In this document: piece after piece, positions 7,648 through 16,412 of the stretch | Layout of the letters: every line of letters begins with the position of its first letter | Numbering within the stretch: the first letter of the stretch is position 1 | Source of the DNA: Betaproteobacteria bacterium UBA1934 | GTDB lineage: Bacteria; Pseudomonadota; Gammaproteobacteria; Burkholderiales; Rhodocyclaceae | Assembly: GCA_002337055.1 (NCBI GenBank) | Contig: DDFG01000004.1 | Location: 624,382 to 688,381 of the forward strand | Length of the DNA stretch: 64,000 bases | Direction: 5' to 3' | Notes under the pieces: generated by a model | The model's input: the letters and a program-made list of their open reading frames with translations, nothing else | The model's database searches: none | What the model was told of the DNA's origin: nothing | Program-made: the position numbers and the translations under genes

Positions 7648-9243
7648 TCATCCATTGCCTTGGGTACTGTCCAGAAACGTGCTCGCATAGCGCGTGTGCA
7701 CTCCCGCGCGGGCAAAAACCGCGAAGAGATCCGGATCGATGTGACCGTTGGCCCTGAAATTCTCCATGATCGCCATTGCCTGCGAGATTTTCATGGCCTC
7801 TTTGTACGGGCGGTCGCGCGCGGTCAGTGCCTCGAAGATGTCGGCAATGCCCATCATGCGGGCCTGTACGCTCATCTCGTCGCGCTTGAGGCCCTTGGGG
7901 TAGCCCTTGCCGTCCATACGCTCATGGTGGCCACCGGCATATTCCGGCACATTCTTCAAATGCTTGGGCCAGGGCAGTTGTTCAAGCATCTTGATGGTGG
8001 CAACAATGTGGTTGTTGATGATTTCGCGTTCCGCGCCAGTCAACGTCCCAGCTCGGATGGTCAGATTCTCGATTTCGTCAGCATCCAGAAAGGGCACGCA
8101 CTCACCCGCCGGATTGGTCCAAGTCAGATCGCTGGCAATGCGTCGTACCCTTTCGATATCTTCGTCACGCATGCGTTCACCGCCGATGTTGACGCGCCGA
8201 AGGAAAGCCCGGTTGTCCTCCAGGTTAGCCATGCGCTCGGCAAAAACAATCTCGGCTTCTCCGGCCGGAGTGCCGGCCGCGATGGCACGCAAATGGGCGA
8301 TCTCGGCATCGCGCTTGAGCACTTCAAAACGGGTGTCGAGCAGATGAATGCGGTCGAAGAGGGTTTGCAGCTTGGTGGCCTTGTCGACCACATGCACCGG
8401 CGTGGTTACCTTGCCGCAATCGTGAAGCAATGCGGCAATGCGCAGTTCGTAGCGATCCTGATCGGTGAGCTTGAAGTCGGCCAATGGCCCCTCGGTCGTC
8501 TCGTTGACCGCCTCGGCCAGCAGCATGGTGAGTATCGGCACGCGCTGGCAATGGCCGCCGGTATAGGGCGATTTTTCGTCGATCGCCGTGTTGATGAGTT
8601 TGATGAAGGACTCGAACAGCTCTTCCATCTGGGCAATCAACTGGCGATTGGTGAGCGCAATCGCCGCCTGCGAGGCGAGCGATTCGGCCAGACGCCGGTC
8701 GGCCGGCGAGAAGGTGGTCACATGACCGTTCGTCCGGTCAAGCGCATTGATCAATTGCAACACGCCGATGACTTCGTTTTCGTGATTCTTCATCGGCACC
8801 GTCAAGAACGACTGCGAGCGATAGCCCGTGCTCTGGTCAAACCGGCGAGTACCGGAAAAATCGAATCCCTCCGCCTCGTAGGCATCGGCGATGTTGATGG
8901 TCTGACCGGTCAGCGCGGCATAGGCAGCCACCATGCTGTTGTTCGGCGCGCCATCGGCTGTATGCAAGGGCAGATCCTTGAACCCGGCAGGGAGCGGTTC
9001 GCCTAGCGTGCCGCCGAAAGCGATCTTGAGAGTGTCGTTGCGGACAATCTGGAAATGCAGGTGGCGCTTGTCTTCCGACATCAGATAGAGCGTACCGCCA
9101 TCGGCGCGGGTAATGCTCTTGGCCGCCAGCAGAATCTTCTCCAGCAGGGCTTCGAGATGCCGCTCGCCGGACAGCGATGCGCCAATGTCGTTCAGCTGCT
9201 CCAGGCGCCGAAAAAGATCCTCGACGGTAGTATTCATGCTCAT
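7648..9243 (-). CDS. GAF / HD-GYP protein, predicted c-di-GMP phosphodiesterase
   Basis: The 531-residue protein has an N-terminal GAF domain (about 10-185) and a C-terminal HD-GYP domain. The metal site HDCGK is at 274-278 and HHERMDGKGYP is at 439-449, so catalytic residues look intact for c-di-GMP hydrolysis. The distance between these motifs is roughly 100 residues longer than usual, an insertion at about 290-400. The GAF domain contains STGYRSQSFLTVP and IGVLQLIN, features of cyclic-nucleotide-type GAF domains and shared with the next gene upstream. GTG/ATG choices exist; ATG 9243 has GGGGGG upstream. It is the last gene of the eight-gene signalling operon, 11 bases after the ATPase gene. 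Confidence 0.85.
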   Translation of the reverse strand: MSMNTTVEDLFRRLEQLNDIGASLSGERHLEALLEKILLAAKSITRADGGTLYLMSEDKRHLHFQIVRNDTLKIAFGGTLGEPLPAGFKDLPLHTADGAPNNSMVAAYAALTGQTINIADAYEAEGFDFSGTRRFDQSTGYRSQSFLTVPMKNHENEVIGVLQLINALDRTNGHVTTFSPADRRLAESLASQAAIALTNRQLIAQMEELFESFIKLINTAIDEKSPYTGGHCQRVPILTMLLAEAVNETTEGPLADFKLTDQDRYELRIAALLHDCGKVTTPVHVVDKATKLQTLFDRIHLLDTRFEVLKRDAEIAHLRAIAAGTPAGEAEIVFAERMANLEDNRAFLRRVNIGGERMRDEDIERVRRIASDLTWTNPAGECVPFLDADEIENLTIRAGTLTGAEREIINNHIVATIKMLEQLPWPKHLKNVPEYAGGHHERMDGKGYPKGLKRDEMSVQARMMGIADIFEALTARDRPYKEAMKISQAMAIMENFRANGHIDPDLFAVFARAGVHTRYASTFLDSTQGNG

Positions 9244-9254
9244 GCCCGCCCCCC

Positions 9255-11579
9255 TTACTTGATGCACACCGCACGCACCTGCTTGATGTCGGTAATGCCT
9301 TGCAGCACCTTTTCGATGCCGTCCATCTTAAGCGTCCGCATGTTTTCGTTGAGTGCGGTCGCCAGAATCTCGGCGACACGTGCCTTTTCCTGTATCAGCT
9401 TTTTGACCGGATCGGTCCCGACCAGTAGTTCATGAAGACCGACGCGGCCCTTGTAGCCGGTACCGCTACAAGTATCGCAACCCTTGGCATGGTAGAGAGT
9501 GAATCTGCCGTCTTTCACATAGCGGCTTTTCCATTCTCCGAAAATCGCTTCCTTGGCTGCCTTGGGGTCTTTCTTCCATTGCTCGGTGTTGGTCAGCTCC
9601 TCGCAGTATTCATCGAGCAGTTGCCGCAGTTCGGTCGCATCGGGGTGATAGGCTTCCTTGCAGTTCTTGCAGAGGCGTTTGCCCAGACGTTGGGCCAGAA
9701 TACCGAGCAGGGCATCGGCAAAATTGAACGGGTCCATGCCCATGTCGAGCAGGCGGATGATCGACTCGGGTGCCGAATTGGTGTGCAGCGTAGCGAATAC
9801 CAGATGCCCGGTGAGCGAAGCTTCGATGCCGATGCCGGTCGTTTCGGCGTCGCGCATTTCGCCGACCATAATGATGTCCGGATCGGCGCGCAGGAAGGCT
9901 TTCATGATGGTGGCGAAATCCAGCCCGGCTTTCTTGTTAATCTGCACCTGGCGCAGGCCCTTCTGAGTGATTTCGACCGGATCTTCCGCCGTCCAGATCT
10001 TGGTGTCAGGCCGATTGAGATGACCGAGCACGGAGTGCAGCGTCGTTGTCTTGCCGGAACCGGTCGGGCCGCAGACGAAGAACAGGCCGTAGGGCTTCTC
10101 GACACATTTGACGAGATTGTCGTGATTGCGCGGCGACAACCCGAGCTGATCGAGCGGAATCGGTTCGCCCGCGGCCAGTATCCGCATCACCACGTCCTCG
10201 ACGCCACCCGCCGTAGGAATAGTGGCAACCCGCAGTTCAATGTCGAGCGGGCCGTATTTCTTGAACTTGATCTTGCCGTCCTGCGGCTTGCGCTTTTCGG
10301 AAATGTCGAGGTCGCACATGATTTTCAGGCGCGTCACCAGGGGCGCCCGGAACGAGGCCGGCACCTCGATGTAATTGACCAGCGAACCGTCCTTGCGAAA
10401 ACGGACTATGGTCTTCTCCTTGCCCGGCCGTGGTTCGATGTGAATATCCGACGCGCCCTGCTGGTAGGCCTCAACGATGATCTTGTTGACCAGGCGCACC
10501 AGTTCGTTGTCCGCTGCTGCGGTCACCTCATCGCCATCGCCGCTGCCCTCCTCGCCTTCGGCCATTCCCGAGAGCAGATCGTCCATTGAGCCCATATCGG
10601 AGAGTGCACCGAAGAACTGGTCGACCGTTTGCTCGAACTCGCGCTGCGTAGTGACCCGGAAGACGATCTTGCTCTTCGGAAACACGTTATTGACCATGCG
10701 CGCCGTGCGCACCCGCTCGGGGTCGGGCGCGACGACGATGAGTCCTTCATTCGTCTCTTCCAGTGGCAACCATTGTTGGCTGTCGACGAAATCACGTTTG
10801 ATGTTTCTGAGTAGATCGGTTGGCTTGATACGGTCCGGTTTGAACGCTTCGTAGGGCACGCCGAAAAATTTCCACAGCGCCTGACCGACGGCCGCAGGCT
10901 TGACTGCGAAAGATTGAATCAGCGTGGCCTCAAGGTCGGCGCCGCTTTCGCGCGCCTGTCGCTGCGCCTGTTCCAGTTCGTTACCGGACAGAACCCCATC
11001 GGTAACCAGATGATGGTACTTGGTCCGCACGACCCCAGTCGGCCTCTGTCGCTGCGTAAAGGCGATCGCCAGCGTCTTGGCGAGTTCGCCCACACCCTCT
11101 TCGGACAGTTTGGAAAACGGCTCGTCACTCTTGTTGTTGATGAGCTGAACAATACCCAGAAGATCGTCGCCACTTCCGATGATCGGCGCCACCAACATCT
11201 GTTTGGAACGATAGCCGGTACGTTTATCAACCTCTTTGAGGAATTTCATCTCCGGGCTGTACTTCTTCAATTCCACGTCGTCGTAGACATCGTGGATATT
11301 GACAGCCTTTTTCGTCGAAGCAACGTAGCCTGCCACTGACAGGTCGTTGATGCTGAGTTTCAGGTCCTTGAAAGAGTTGAGCCCGGTCTTGACCTTGGAA
11401 ACGATCGACTGTTTGTCTTCGCTGACCGCGTAGATCGTCAGGCGATCGGCGTGGAAGAGGTTGCAGATATCCTGCGACAACTCGAGCATGATTTCGTCGA
11501 TGTTGTTCGTCGCATGGATCTTGTTGGTTACACCGTGCAGGTTTTTCAAAAAGACCAAGCGACTCGCCACGTCAGTCAT
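9255..11579 (-). CDS. GAF domain-containing GspE/PilB-family ATPase
   Basis: The 774-residue protein carries a GAF domain (about 10-170), a MshEN/T2SSE_N-like domain (about 185-330) and a complete secretion ATPase. Walker A is GPTGSGKTTT at 504-513, Walker B is DPDIIMVGEMRD near 570, HTNS follows, and a zinc-type CKNC...CDTC pair lies near 640-690. Such ATPases power pilus extension or type II secretion. The usual RLG of the c-di-GMP-binding MshEN motif is replaced by TKY, so c-di-GMP binding there is doubtful. The GAF has TGYRSKQMLVAP, IGVQ-like GIVQLIN and NK...F, close to cyclic-nucleotide GAFs. No pilin or platform gene is adjacent. It overlaps the preceding gene by eight bases. Confidence 0.87.
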   Translation of the reverse strand: MTDVASRLVFLKNLHGVTNKIHATNNIDEIMLELSQDICNLFHADRLTIYAVSEDKQSIVSKVKTGLNSFKDLKLSINDLSVAGYVASTKKAVNIHDVYDDVELKKYSPEMKFLKEVDKRTGYRSKQMLVAPIIGSGDDLLGIVQLINNKSDEPFSKLSEEGVGELAKTLAIAFTQRQRPTGVVRTKYHHLVTDGVLSGNELEQAQRQARESGADLEATLIQSFAVKPAAVGQALWKFFGVPYEAFKPDRIKPTDLLRNIKRDFVDSQQWLPLEETNEGLIVVAPDPERVRTARMVNNVFPKSKIVFRVTTQREFEQTVDQFFGALSDMGSMDDLLSGMAEGEEGSGDGDEVTAAADNELVRLVNKIIVEAYQQGASDIHIEPRPGKEKTIVRFRKDGSLVNYIEVPASFRAPLVTRLKIMCDLDISEKRKPQDGKIKFKKYGPLDIELRVATIPTAGGVEDVVMRILAAGEPIPLDQLGLSPRNHDNLVKCVEKPYGLFFVCGPTGSGKTTTLHSVLGHLNRPDTKIWTAEDPVEITQKGLRQVQINKKAGLDFATIMKAFLRADPDIIMVGEMRDAETTGIGIEASLTGHLVFATLHTNSAPESIIRLLDMGMDPFNFADALLGILAQRLGKRLCKNCKEAYHPDATELRQLLDEYCEELTNTEQWKKDPKAAKEAIFGEWKSRYVKDGRFTLYHAKGCDTCSGTGYKGRVGLHELLVGTDPVKKLIQEKARVAEILATALNENMRTLKMDGIEKVLQGITDIKQVRAVCIK

Positions 11580-12651
11580 GCCTTGCTCCGTTCTGTTGGC
11601 TATCGGTTTTATTCAGGCTGGCCAATCCGCCTTCCAGCCAGTATGCCTGCAATCCGTGCTGCGCCAGCAGAAAGGCCGCCGCCGAACTGCGCCGCCCGCT
11701 CTGGCAATAAACGACATACTGGCGCGCCCGGTCGAGCACGCCAAATGCGCTACGCACTTCATTGAGCGGCACATTAATTGCGCCAGACAAGCCATCCTGC
11801 GCATATTCAGCAGGATAACGTACATCCAGCCACATTGCCTTGCCGGAGGTGACCTTGCCACGCGCCTCGGAGGCACTGACACCGTGCAACAGCGGCGTTT
11901 GCAATAGCTCGATGAAGTGCGGCTTCGCCAGTCGCCACAGACAGCCGTCGGTCTTCATCCGTACTGTCGCGTTGCGTCGTTCTCCGGCCACCAGCGCTTC
12001 TTCGCCGAAGGCATCGCCGGCCATCAGTTCCGCCACGTGCAGATTGGCTCCCGCGACCGCCCGAGTGACCTCGCAACGCCCAGATTCGATAACGTAGTAG
12101 TAGTCGCCCTCTTCGCCCTCGCCCACAACAACCGTATCGTGTAATACCTTGATGCGCTCGAACCGGTGCATGAGTTCGTGCAGATGCGCCATCGGCAAGC
12201 GCGCAAGCGCGCCGCTGGTCAGCGCGCGGCTATGGAACATGCCCGTCATGGTGCGCCAGATGGTCGATTCGTCGCGGCTTTCGGCGTGCAACCCGGCGCT
12301 GGAGAGCTGATCCCATGTCATCAGGATATCCAGCAGGTCGTCATCCATCCGCAACATGTCGACTTCGGTAATCGCCCGCGTCGACACCGGCCGGCCAGTC
12401 TGATGACCCAACGGTCGAAGGGCATCGTCACAGCCGCCGACAATTACACGGGCGCCGCCATCCGGCAAGCGAACCAGCAGTTCGCCGTGCAGCAGATAAA
12501 CCGACTGGCCAGTCAGTTCGATACCTCGCAATGGGTCGACGCCAATCGGGTAATGTTCGATGCGGCACATGGTCACGATCTCGTCGCGCCGGGGCAGCGA
12601 AAGATTGCTGAGCGGCTCCAGTTTACCCAGGTTGGCGGCGGTGAGATCCAT
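11572..12651 (-). CDS. Double cyclic-nucleotide-binding domain protein with C-terminal rhodanese domain
   Basis: This 359-residue protein has a divergent cNMP-binding fold (about 10-105), a second, better conserved one (about 150-250) and a rhodanese domain (about 260-345). The second contains GDAFGEEALVAGERRNATV, a recognisable phosphate-binding cassette with its Arg, so cAMP binding is plausible. The rhodanese active loop CQSGRRS has its catalytic Cys near 316. No DNA-binding domain is present, so it is not a Crp-type regulator. It starts seven bases after the phosphodiesterase gene and overlaps the ATPase gene by eight. Context suggests a cAMP-responsive adaptor; whether the rhodanese part transfers sulfur is unknown. 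Confidence 0.82.
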   Translation of the reverse strand: MDLTAANLGKLEPLSNLSLPRRDEIVTMCRIEHYPIGVDPLRGIELTGQSVYLLHGELLVRLPDGGARVIVGGCDDALRPLGHQTGRPVSTRAITEVDMLRMDDDLLDILMTWDQLSSAGLHAESRDESTIWRTMTGMFHSRALTSGALARLPMAHLHELMHRFERIKVLHDTVVVGEGEEGDYYYVIESGRCEVTRAVAGANLHVAELMAGDAFGEEALVAGERRNATVRMKTDGCLWRLAKPHFIELLQTPLLHGVSASEARGKVTSGKAMWLDVRYPAEYAQDGLSGAINVPLNEVRSAFGVLDRARQYVVYCQSGRRSSAAAFLLAQHGLQAYWLEGGLASLNKTDSQQNGARHD

Positions 12652-12658
12652 GGCTCGT

Positions 12659-13426
12659 TCAGAACTCGAAAACCTGGTTGTTTTGCAACATACCTGCCTT
12701 GAAGTCACCCAGGCAATCTTCGATTTCTTCCATCGTCAATTCGATCTGGCCTGGTTTCAGGTGCGTGATGAATATCTCGCAGTCGTGCTCGAATTTGAGC
12801 AGCTCGGCGGCCAGCGTCTTGGGACAGAAATGTCTGGAAGCAGCCGCCAGACGTTCCTCACGGTTCGAGAAAGCGCACTCGACAATCAGGTACTTGAGAT
12901 TCTCGATGTGATTCACGGCCTTCCAGAAAGCGTCACAGGCTCCCGTGTCGCCCGAAAAAGCCAGGCTATGCACCCCGGAGTCAAGCCGGTAGCCGACCGC
13001 CGGCACGGTGTGCTCAACCGGCAATGCGGTGATCCAGCGGCCGCACAGGTGCACCGGACGACCGACCTCGATGGTCTGAAAACGCAGGAACGGTCGATCC
13101 GGCGTGGGAATCTCGGAAAAATCCGGCCAGATTGCCCAGTTGAAAATGTGGTTGCGAAGTATCGTGATCACCGCCTCGGTGCCATACACGACGAGCGGAC
13201 GTGGGCGCCGGTCGCCGACCGTATCCAGCATCAGCGGCAGGGCGGCAATGTGGTCGAGATGGGTGTGCGTGATGAACACATGGTCGATCATCGACAACTC
13301 GGCCATCGAGAGATCGGTCACTCCCGTACCGGCATCGATCAGGATGTCATGGTCGAGGAGCATCGAGGTCGTACGTAAATGCCGGCCACCGATTCCACCA
13401 CTACACCCCAGGATACGCAGTTTCAT
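12659..13426 (-). CDS. Metallo-beta-lactamase-fold 3',5'-cyclic-nucleotide phosphodiesterase
   Basis: The 255-residue protein contains the metal-binding motif HTHLDHIAALP (His54-His59), then a distal ...LPVEHTVPAVGY block, AFSGDTG and ITHLKPGQ near the C terminus. These features match class II cyclic-nucleotide phosphodiesterases (PDE1/CpdP type). The start MKLRILGCSGG is one base after the adenylate cyclase stop codon, so the two are translationally coupled. A cyclase and a hydrolase for the same messenger in one operon is a strong context argument that the substrate is cAMP. A generic MBL hydrolase cannot be excluded. Confidence 0.8.
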   Translation of the reverse strand: MKLRILGCSGGIGGRHLRTTSMLLDHDILIDAGTGVTDLSMAELSMIDHVFITHTHLDHIAALPLMLDTVGDRRPRPLVVYGTEAVITILRNHIFNWAIWPDFSEIPTPDRPFLRFQTIEVGRPVHLCGRWITALPVEHTVPAVGYRLDSGVHSLAFSGDTGACDAFWKAVNHIENLKYLIVECAFSNREERLAAASRHFCPKTLAAELLKFEHDCEIFITHLKPGQIELTMEEIEDCLGDFKAGMLQNNQVFEF

Positions 13427-13427
13427 C

Positions 13428-15641
13428 TTACTTGGTCTCGAATGTGGTAACACCGTCCCACTGCTCGCCCGGCGGCTGACGACGGTAATAGGCAACCCGT
13501 TCCGAATAATGGACGTACAGCCGGCAGTCGGGCGCGCGCGCGATCAGTTTCACCAGATCTGCCTCCGCCGCATCCCAATGCTGGGACCGATAATGGTCCA
13601 GCGCCCGATTCCAGAGCTGCAACTCTTCCAGCTTAGCCGGCTCGACTTCGCTTGCCAATCCCACCGGCTCAAAGACGGCAACCGGCTTATCCTTTCCCTT
13701 GACCCGAACTCTGTCCAGTTCGCGGAAAACCACTTCGTCAACCGCAGCACGCGTCGTTTCGCCGACCATGATCCCGACACCGTATTGCTTGGTCAGACTT
13801 TCGAGGCGCGAGCCCAGATTCACCGCGTCGCCCATCACTGTGTACGCCTGGCGCACTGGCGACCCCATGTCGCCCACGGTCATGCTACCGGTATTGATGC
13901 CGATGCCGATGTGCAGTTCCGGCCAACTTCGCGCCTTGAACGAGGCGTCAAGGGTGCGCAGAGCCCTTTGCATCGCCAGCGCCGCCAGCACGGCCTGCCG
14001 GGCGTGTTCCGCGTCCTGCACAGGCGCTCCCCAGAAGGCCATGATGGCATCGCCGATGTACTTATCCAGCGTGCCACGATACTGCCGGATCACCTGCGTC
14101 ATTTCACCCAGATAGGTATTCATGAGCTGGGTCAGCTCCTTCGAATCCAGGCCTTCTGAAATGGTCGTAAAACTGCGCACGTCAGAAAAGAGAACAGTCA
14201 AATTCTCCTTCTTGCCTTCCATACTGTAGTTTTCGGGGTCACGCGCCATTTCGTCGACCAACTCCGGCGGCACATACTGGCCGAACAATCCTGTCAATTG
14301 CCGTTTGGTGCGCGCCTCGAAGAAATAGCCCCAGGCAGAATCGAGGCCGTATAGCAACAGGATCATGATCAACGATCCGGCGAGCGGCAACACCAAATTG
14401 CCAAAGCGCCAAAGCAAGACATTCCCGCCCGCCACTACAACCAGTGCCCCGCCAGCCAGCAGGGTCGCGCGCACAGGCGATACGCGAGGCAACCAAAACA
14501 CCAGCAGACCACCAACGACCAGAATGACAAAAAATACGACACCTTCCCCATAGGACGGCGTGTATTTCAAATTACCCTCAAGCACGCCCGCGACGATGTT
14601 GGCATGCATTTCCACCCCCGGATAGATTGGACCGAAAGGGGTGGCCCGCAGATCCATCAAGCCAGGTGCCGTCGTCCCGACCAGCACGATTTTGCCGGTC
14701 AGCAGCCTTTCGGGAGCGTCTCCCCGCAACACATCGACTGCCGAAACGTACGGAAAACTGCGCTCGCCACCGCGAAAAGGAACCAGTGTCGACGCTTGGC
14801 GATCGACCGGAATCTGGAGGACCCGCTTGCCATCCAGAATATCCAGCCACTCCATTCCACCCGTCTTGTCGGCAAATACAGGTCGAATGGGTGCGTTGTT
14901 AAGTAACACGCGCAGAGTCGCGAGCGACAGCGACTCATAGTAGTTGCCCGCATGCACCGCCAACATCGGCACTCGCCGTGAAATGCCATCTTCATCCGGA
15001 ACGGGATTGAAATGTCCGGATGCCGTAGCGACTTGCTGGAACATCGCCAGATTGCTGCCAAATCCATCGTACTCAATAAACCCGATCTCTCGCCCCGCAA
15101 AGGTTTCCGGGCTGAATGAGGGCGGCGGCAACACGCCGGTCTTGCGCGCCGAAATCTGGTTCGAGAAGTAATACCCCAGCACCACCGGCCGAGATTTCAG
15201 AATGTCGACAAACTGCGCGTCGTAGTCCAACTTGCTTCGCAGCGTTTTGAGTTCGCCCAGATACTCCTTGTTCTCGCGCAACTGGTTCTTTGCCAGCTGC
15301 TCCAAGACCGGCAAGCCGGAGCTCCGATCGGGTTCCGCAAACACGACATCGAACCCGACAACGGGCGCCTTGTATCGATCCGTCAGCTGGCTAACCAGTT
15401 CGCCGACTTTATCGCGCCCCCATGGCCACCTTCCAACCTCCGCAAGGCTCTTTTCGTCGATATCGACGATGACGATGCGGGTATCCACGTCGCTACGGGC
15501 CGCCAGCCGCATCCGTACATCATAGAGATAGTGATCGACAAAATTTACGAACGGCAACGGCCAAAGTTCGCTCGCATGCCCGAGAAAAACCAGCACCAGC
15601 GCGGCGCCGAGAATGTAGCGAAAGGCATATTTCTTCAGCAC
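13428..15641 (-). CDS. CHASE2 domain adenylate cyclase (class III)
   Basis: The 737-residue protein has a membrane anchor (about 8-24), a periplasmic CHASE2 sensor (about 30-350), three closely spaced membrane helices (about 365-435) and a cytoplasmic class III cyclase domain (about 470-650). Metal ligands are Asp487 in FSDVRSF and Asp531 in LDKYIGDAIMAFWG. Lys527 and Thr601 occupy the adenine-specifying positions, giving a Lys/Thr pair seen in class IIIb cyclases. Asn608 and Arg612 (VNLGSRLE) serve transition-state binding. All catalytic residues are present, so it should make cAMP. A short TPR-like tail follows. The gene lies 17 bases after the FHA gene. The CHASE2 ligand is unknown. Confidence 0.93.
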   Translation of the reverse strand: MLKKYAFRYILGAALVLVFLGHASELWPLPFVNFVDHYLYDVRMRLAARSDVDTRIVIVDIDEKSLAEVGRWPWGRDKVGELVSQLTDRYKAPVVGFDVVFAEPDRSSGLPVLEQLAKNQLRENKEYLGELKTLRSKLDYDAQFVDILKSRPVVLGYYFSNQISARKTGVLPPPSFSPETFAGREIGFIEYDGFGSNLAMFQQVATASGHFNPVPDEDGISRRVPMLAVHAGNYYESLSLATLRVLLNNAPIRPVFADKTGGMEWLDILDGKRVLQIPVDRQASTLVPFRGGERSFPYVSAVDVLRGDAPERLLTGKIVLVGTTAPGLMDLRATPFGPIYPGVEMHANIVAGVLEGNLKYTPSYGEGVVFFVILVVGGLLVFWLPRVSPVRATLLAGGALVVVAGGNVLLWRFGNLVLPLAGSLIMILLLYGLDSAWGYFFEARTKRQLTGLFGQYVPPELVDEMARDPENYSMEGKKENLTVLFSDVRSFTTISEGLDSKELTQLMNTYLGEMTQVIRQYRGTLDKYIGDAIMAFWGAPVQDAEHARQAVLAALAMQRALRTLDASFKARSWPELHIGIGINTGSMTVGDMGSPVRQAYTVMGDAVNLGSRLESLTKQYGVGIMVGETTRAAVDEVVFRELDRVRVKGKDKPVAVFEPVGLASEVEPAKLEELQLWNRALDHYRSQHWDAAEADLVKLIARAPDCRLYVHYSERVAYYRRQPPGEQWDGVTTFETK

Positions 15642-15658
15642 CGGCTGATCTCGACCGA

Positions 15659-16402
15659 TCAGGTCTTGAAAAAGAACTCCATTTTGACGCCCGCGATTTC
15701 GACGACATCATGGTCTTCGAGTTGGTGTGCCTGAGCGTCAAGAGTGGCGCCGTTGACGACGGGGAAGTGCGCGCCTTCGACGTGCGTGATGAAATAGCCA
15801 TGCGGACGCCGGGCGATTACAGCCACCTGAACGCCTGGTTTGCCCAGCGTGGTCAGGGTCTTGGTCAACTCAAGCTCCTTGCCAGCATTCGGGCCATTCA
15901 ACAGCTGGATGACTGCCGCGTTTGCGGCGGCTGGCGCAGCAGCGGGTGGCGGCATCGGTGCGGCGTGGCTGGCTGGCGAAGCGGCCGGTGGCGTCATCGG
16001 GGCCGGCGTCACGCCAACCGGAGGGGGCGCGGCGTCGCCGGGCTGAACCGGTTTCGCGCCACCCGGCCGGATGATCATGGTCTTTTCGAAATCAGCGGCA
16101 CCGGCGGCTGCGGGTACATCATTGATGTACTTCAGCTTGTACTTGCCGAGTTCGACCACGTCGTTGTTCTTCAGAAAATGTTTCTTGACCGGCTGCCCAT
16201 TGACCAGGGTGCCGTTCGTGCTGTTCAGATCCTCAAGGAAAGAATCGTTGAGGATCGTCACGATCGCAGCGTGTTCGCCCGATATGGCCAGGTTGTCGAT
16301 CTGGATGTCGTTATGCGGCTTGCGCCCGATGGTCAGCCTTTCCTTGTTCAGCTGAATTTCCTTGAGCACCAGACCGTCCATCGAAAGAATCATTTTTGCC
16401 AT
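15659..16402 (-). CDS. Double FHA domain protein, phosphothreonine reader
   Basis: The 247-residue cytoplasmic protein begins with a canonical FHA domain (about 1-95): LTIGRKPHNDIQIDN, SGEHAAI and DLNSTNGTLVNG hold the phosphothreonine-binding residues. A Pro/Ala-rich linker (about 112-165) leads to a second, degenerate FHA-like fold (about 168-245). Between them lies EKTMIIRPGG with Thr108, a possible phospho-acceptor. ATG 16402 is set by GAGGGTGG upstream. The gene lies between a PP2C phosphatase (10 bases) and the cyclase (17 bases), so it is likely the reader that links the kinase to later steps. Confidence 0.88.
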   Translation of the reverse strand: MAKMILSMDGLVLKEIQLNKERLTIGRKPHNDIQIDNLAISGEHAAIVTILNDSFLEDLNSTNGTLVNGQPVKKHFLKNNDVVELGKYKLKYINDVPAAAGAADFEKTMIIRPGGAKPVQPGDAAPPPVGVTPAPMTPPAASPASHAAPMPPPAAAPAAANAAVIQLLNGPNAGKELELTKTLTTLGKPGVQVAVIARRPHGYFITHVEGAHFPVVNGATLDAQAHQLEDHDVVEIAGVKMEFFFKT

Positions 16403-16412
16403 CTTGCCACCC

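Noticed and set aside
7660..9006. Open frame of 448 codons on the plus strand
   Set aside because: Antisense to the GAF/HD-GYP gene, with no motif or ribosome binding site.
9432..10589. Open frame of 385 codons on the plus strand
   Set aside because: Antisense to the GspE/PilB ATPase gene with no protein-like features.
9255..11579. c-di-GMP binding by the ATPase through a MshEN motif
   Set aside because: The domain is present but the RLG of the motif is TKY here, so I did not claim c-di-GMP binding for this site.
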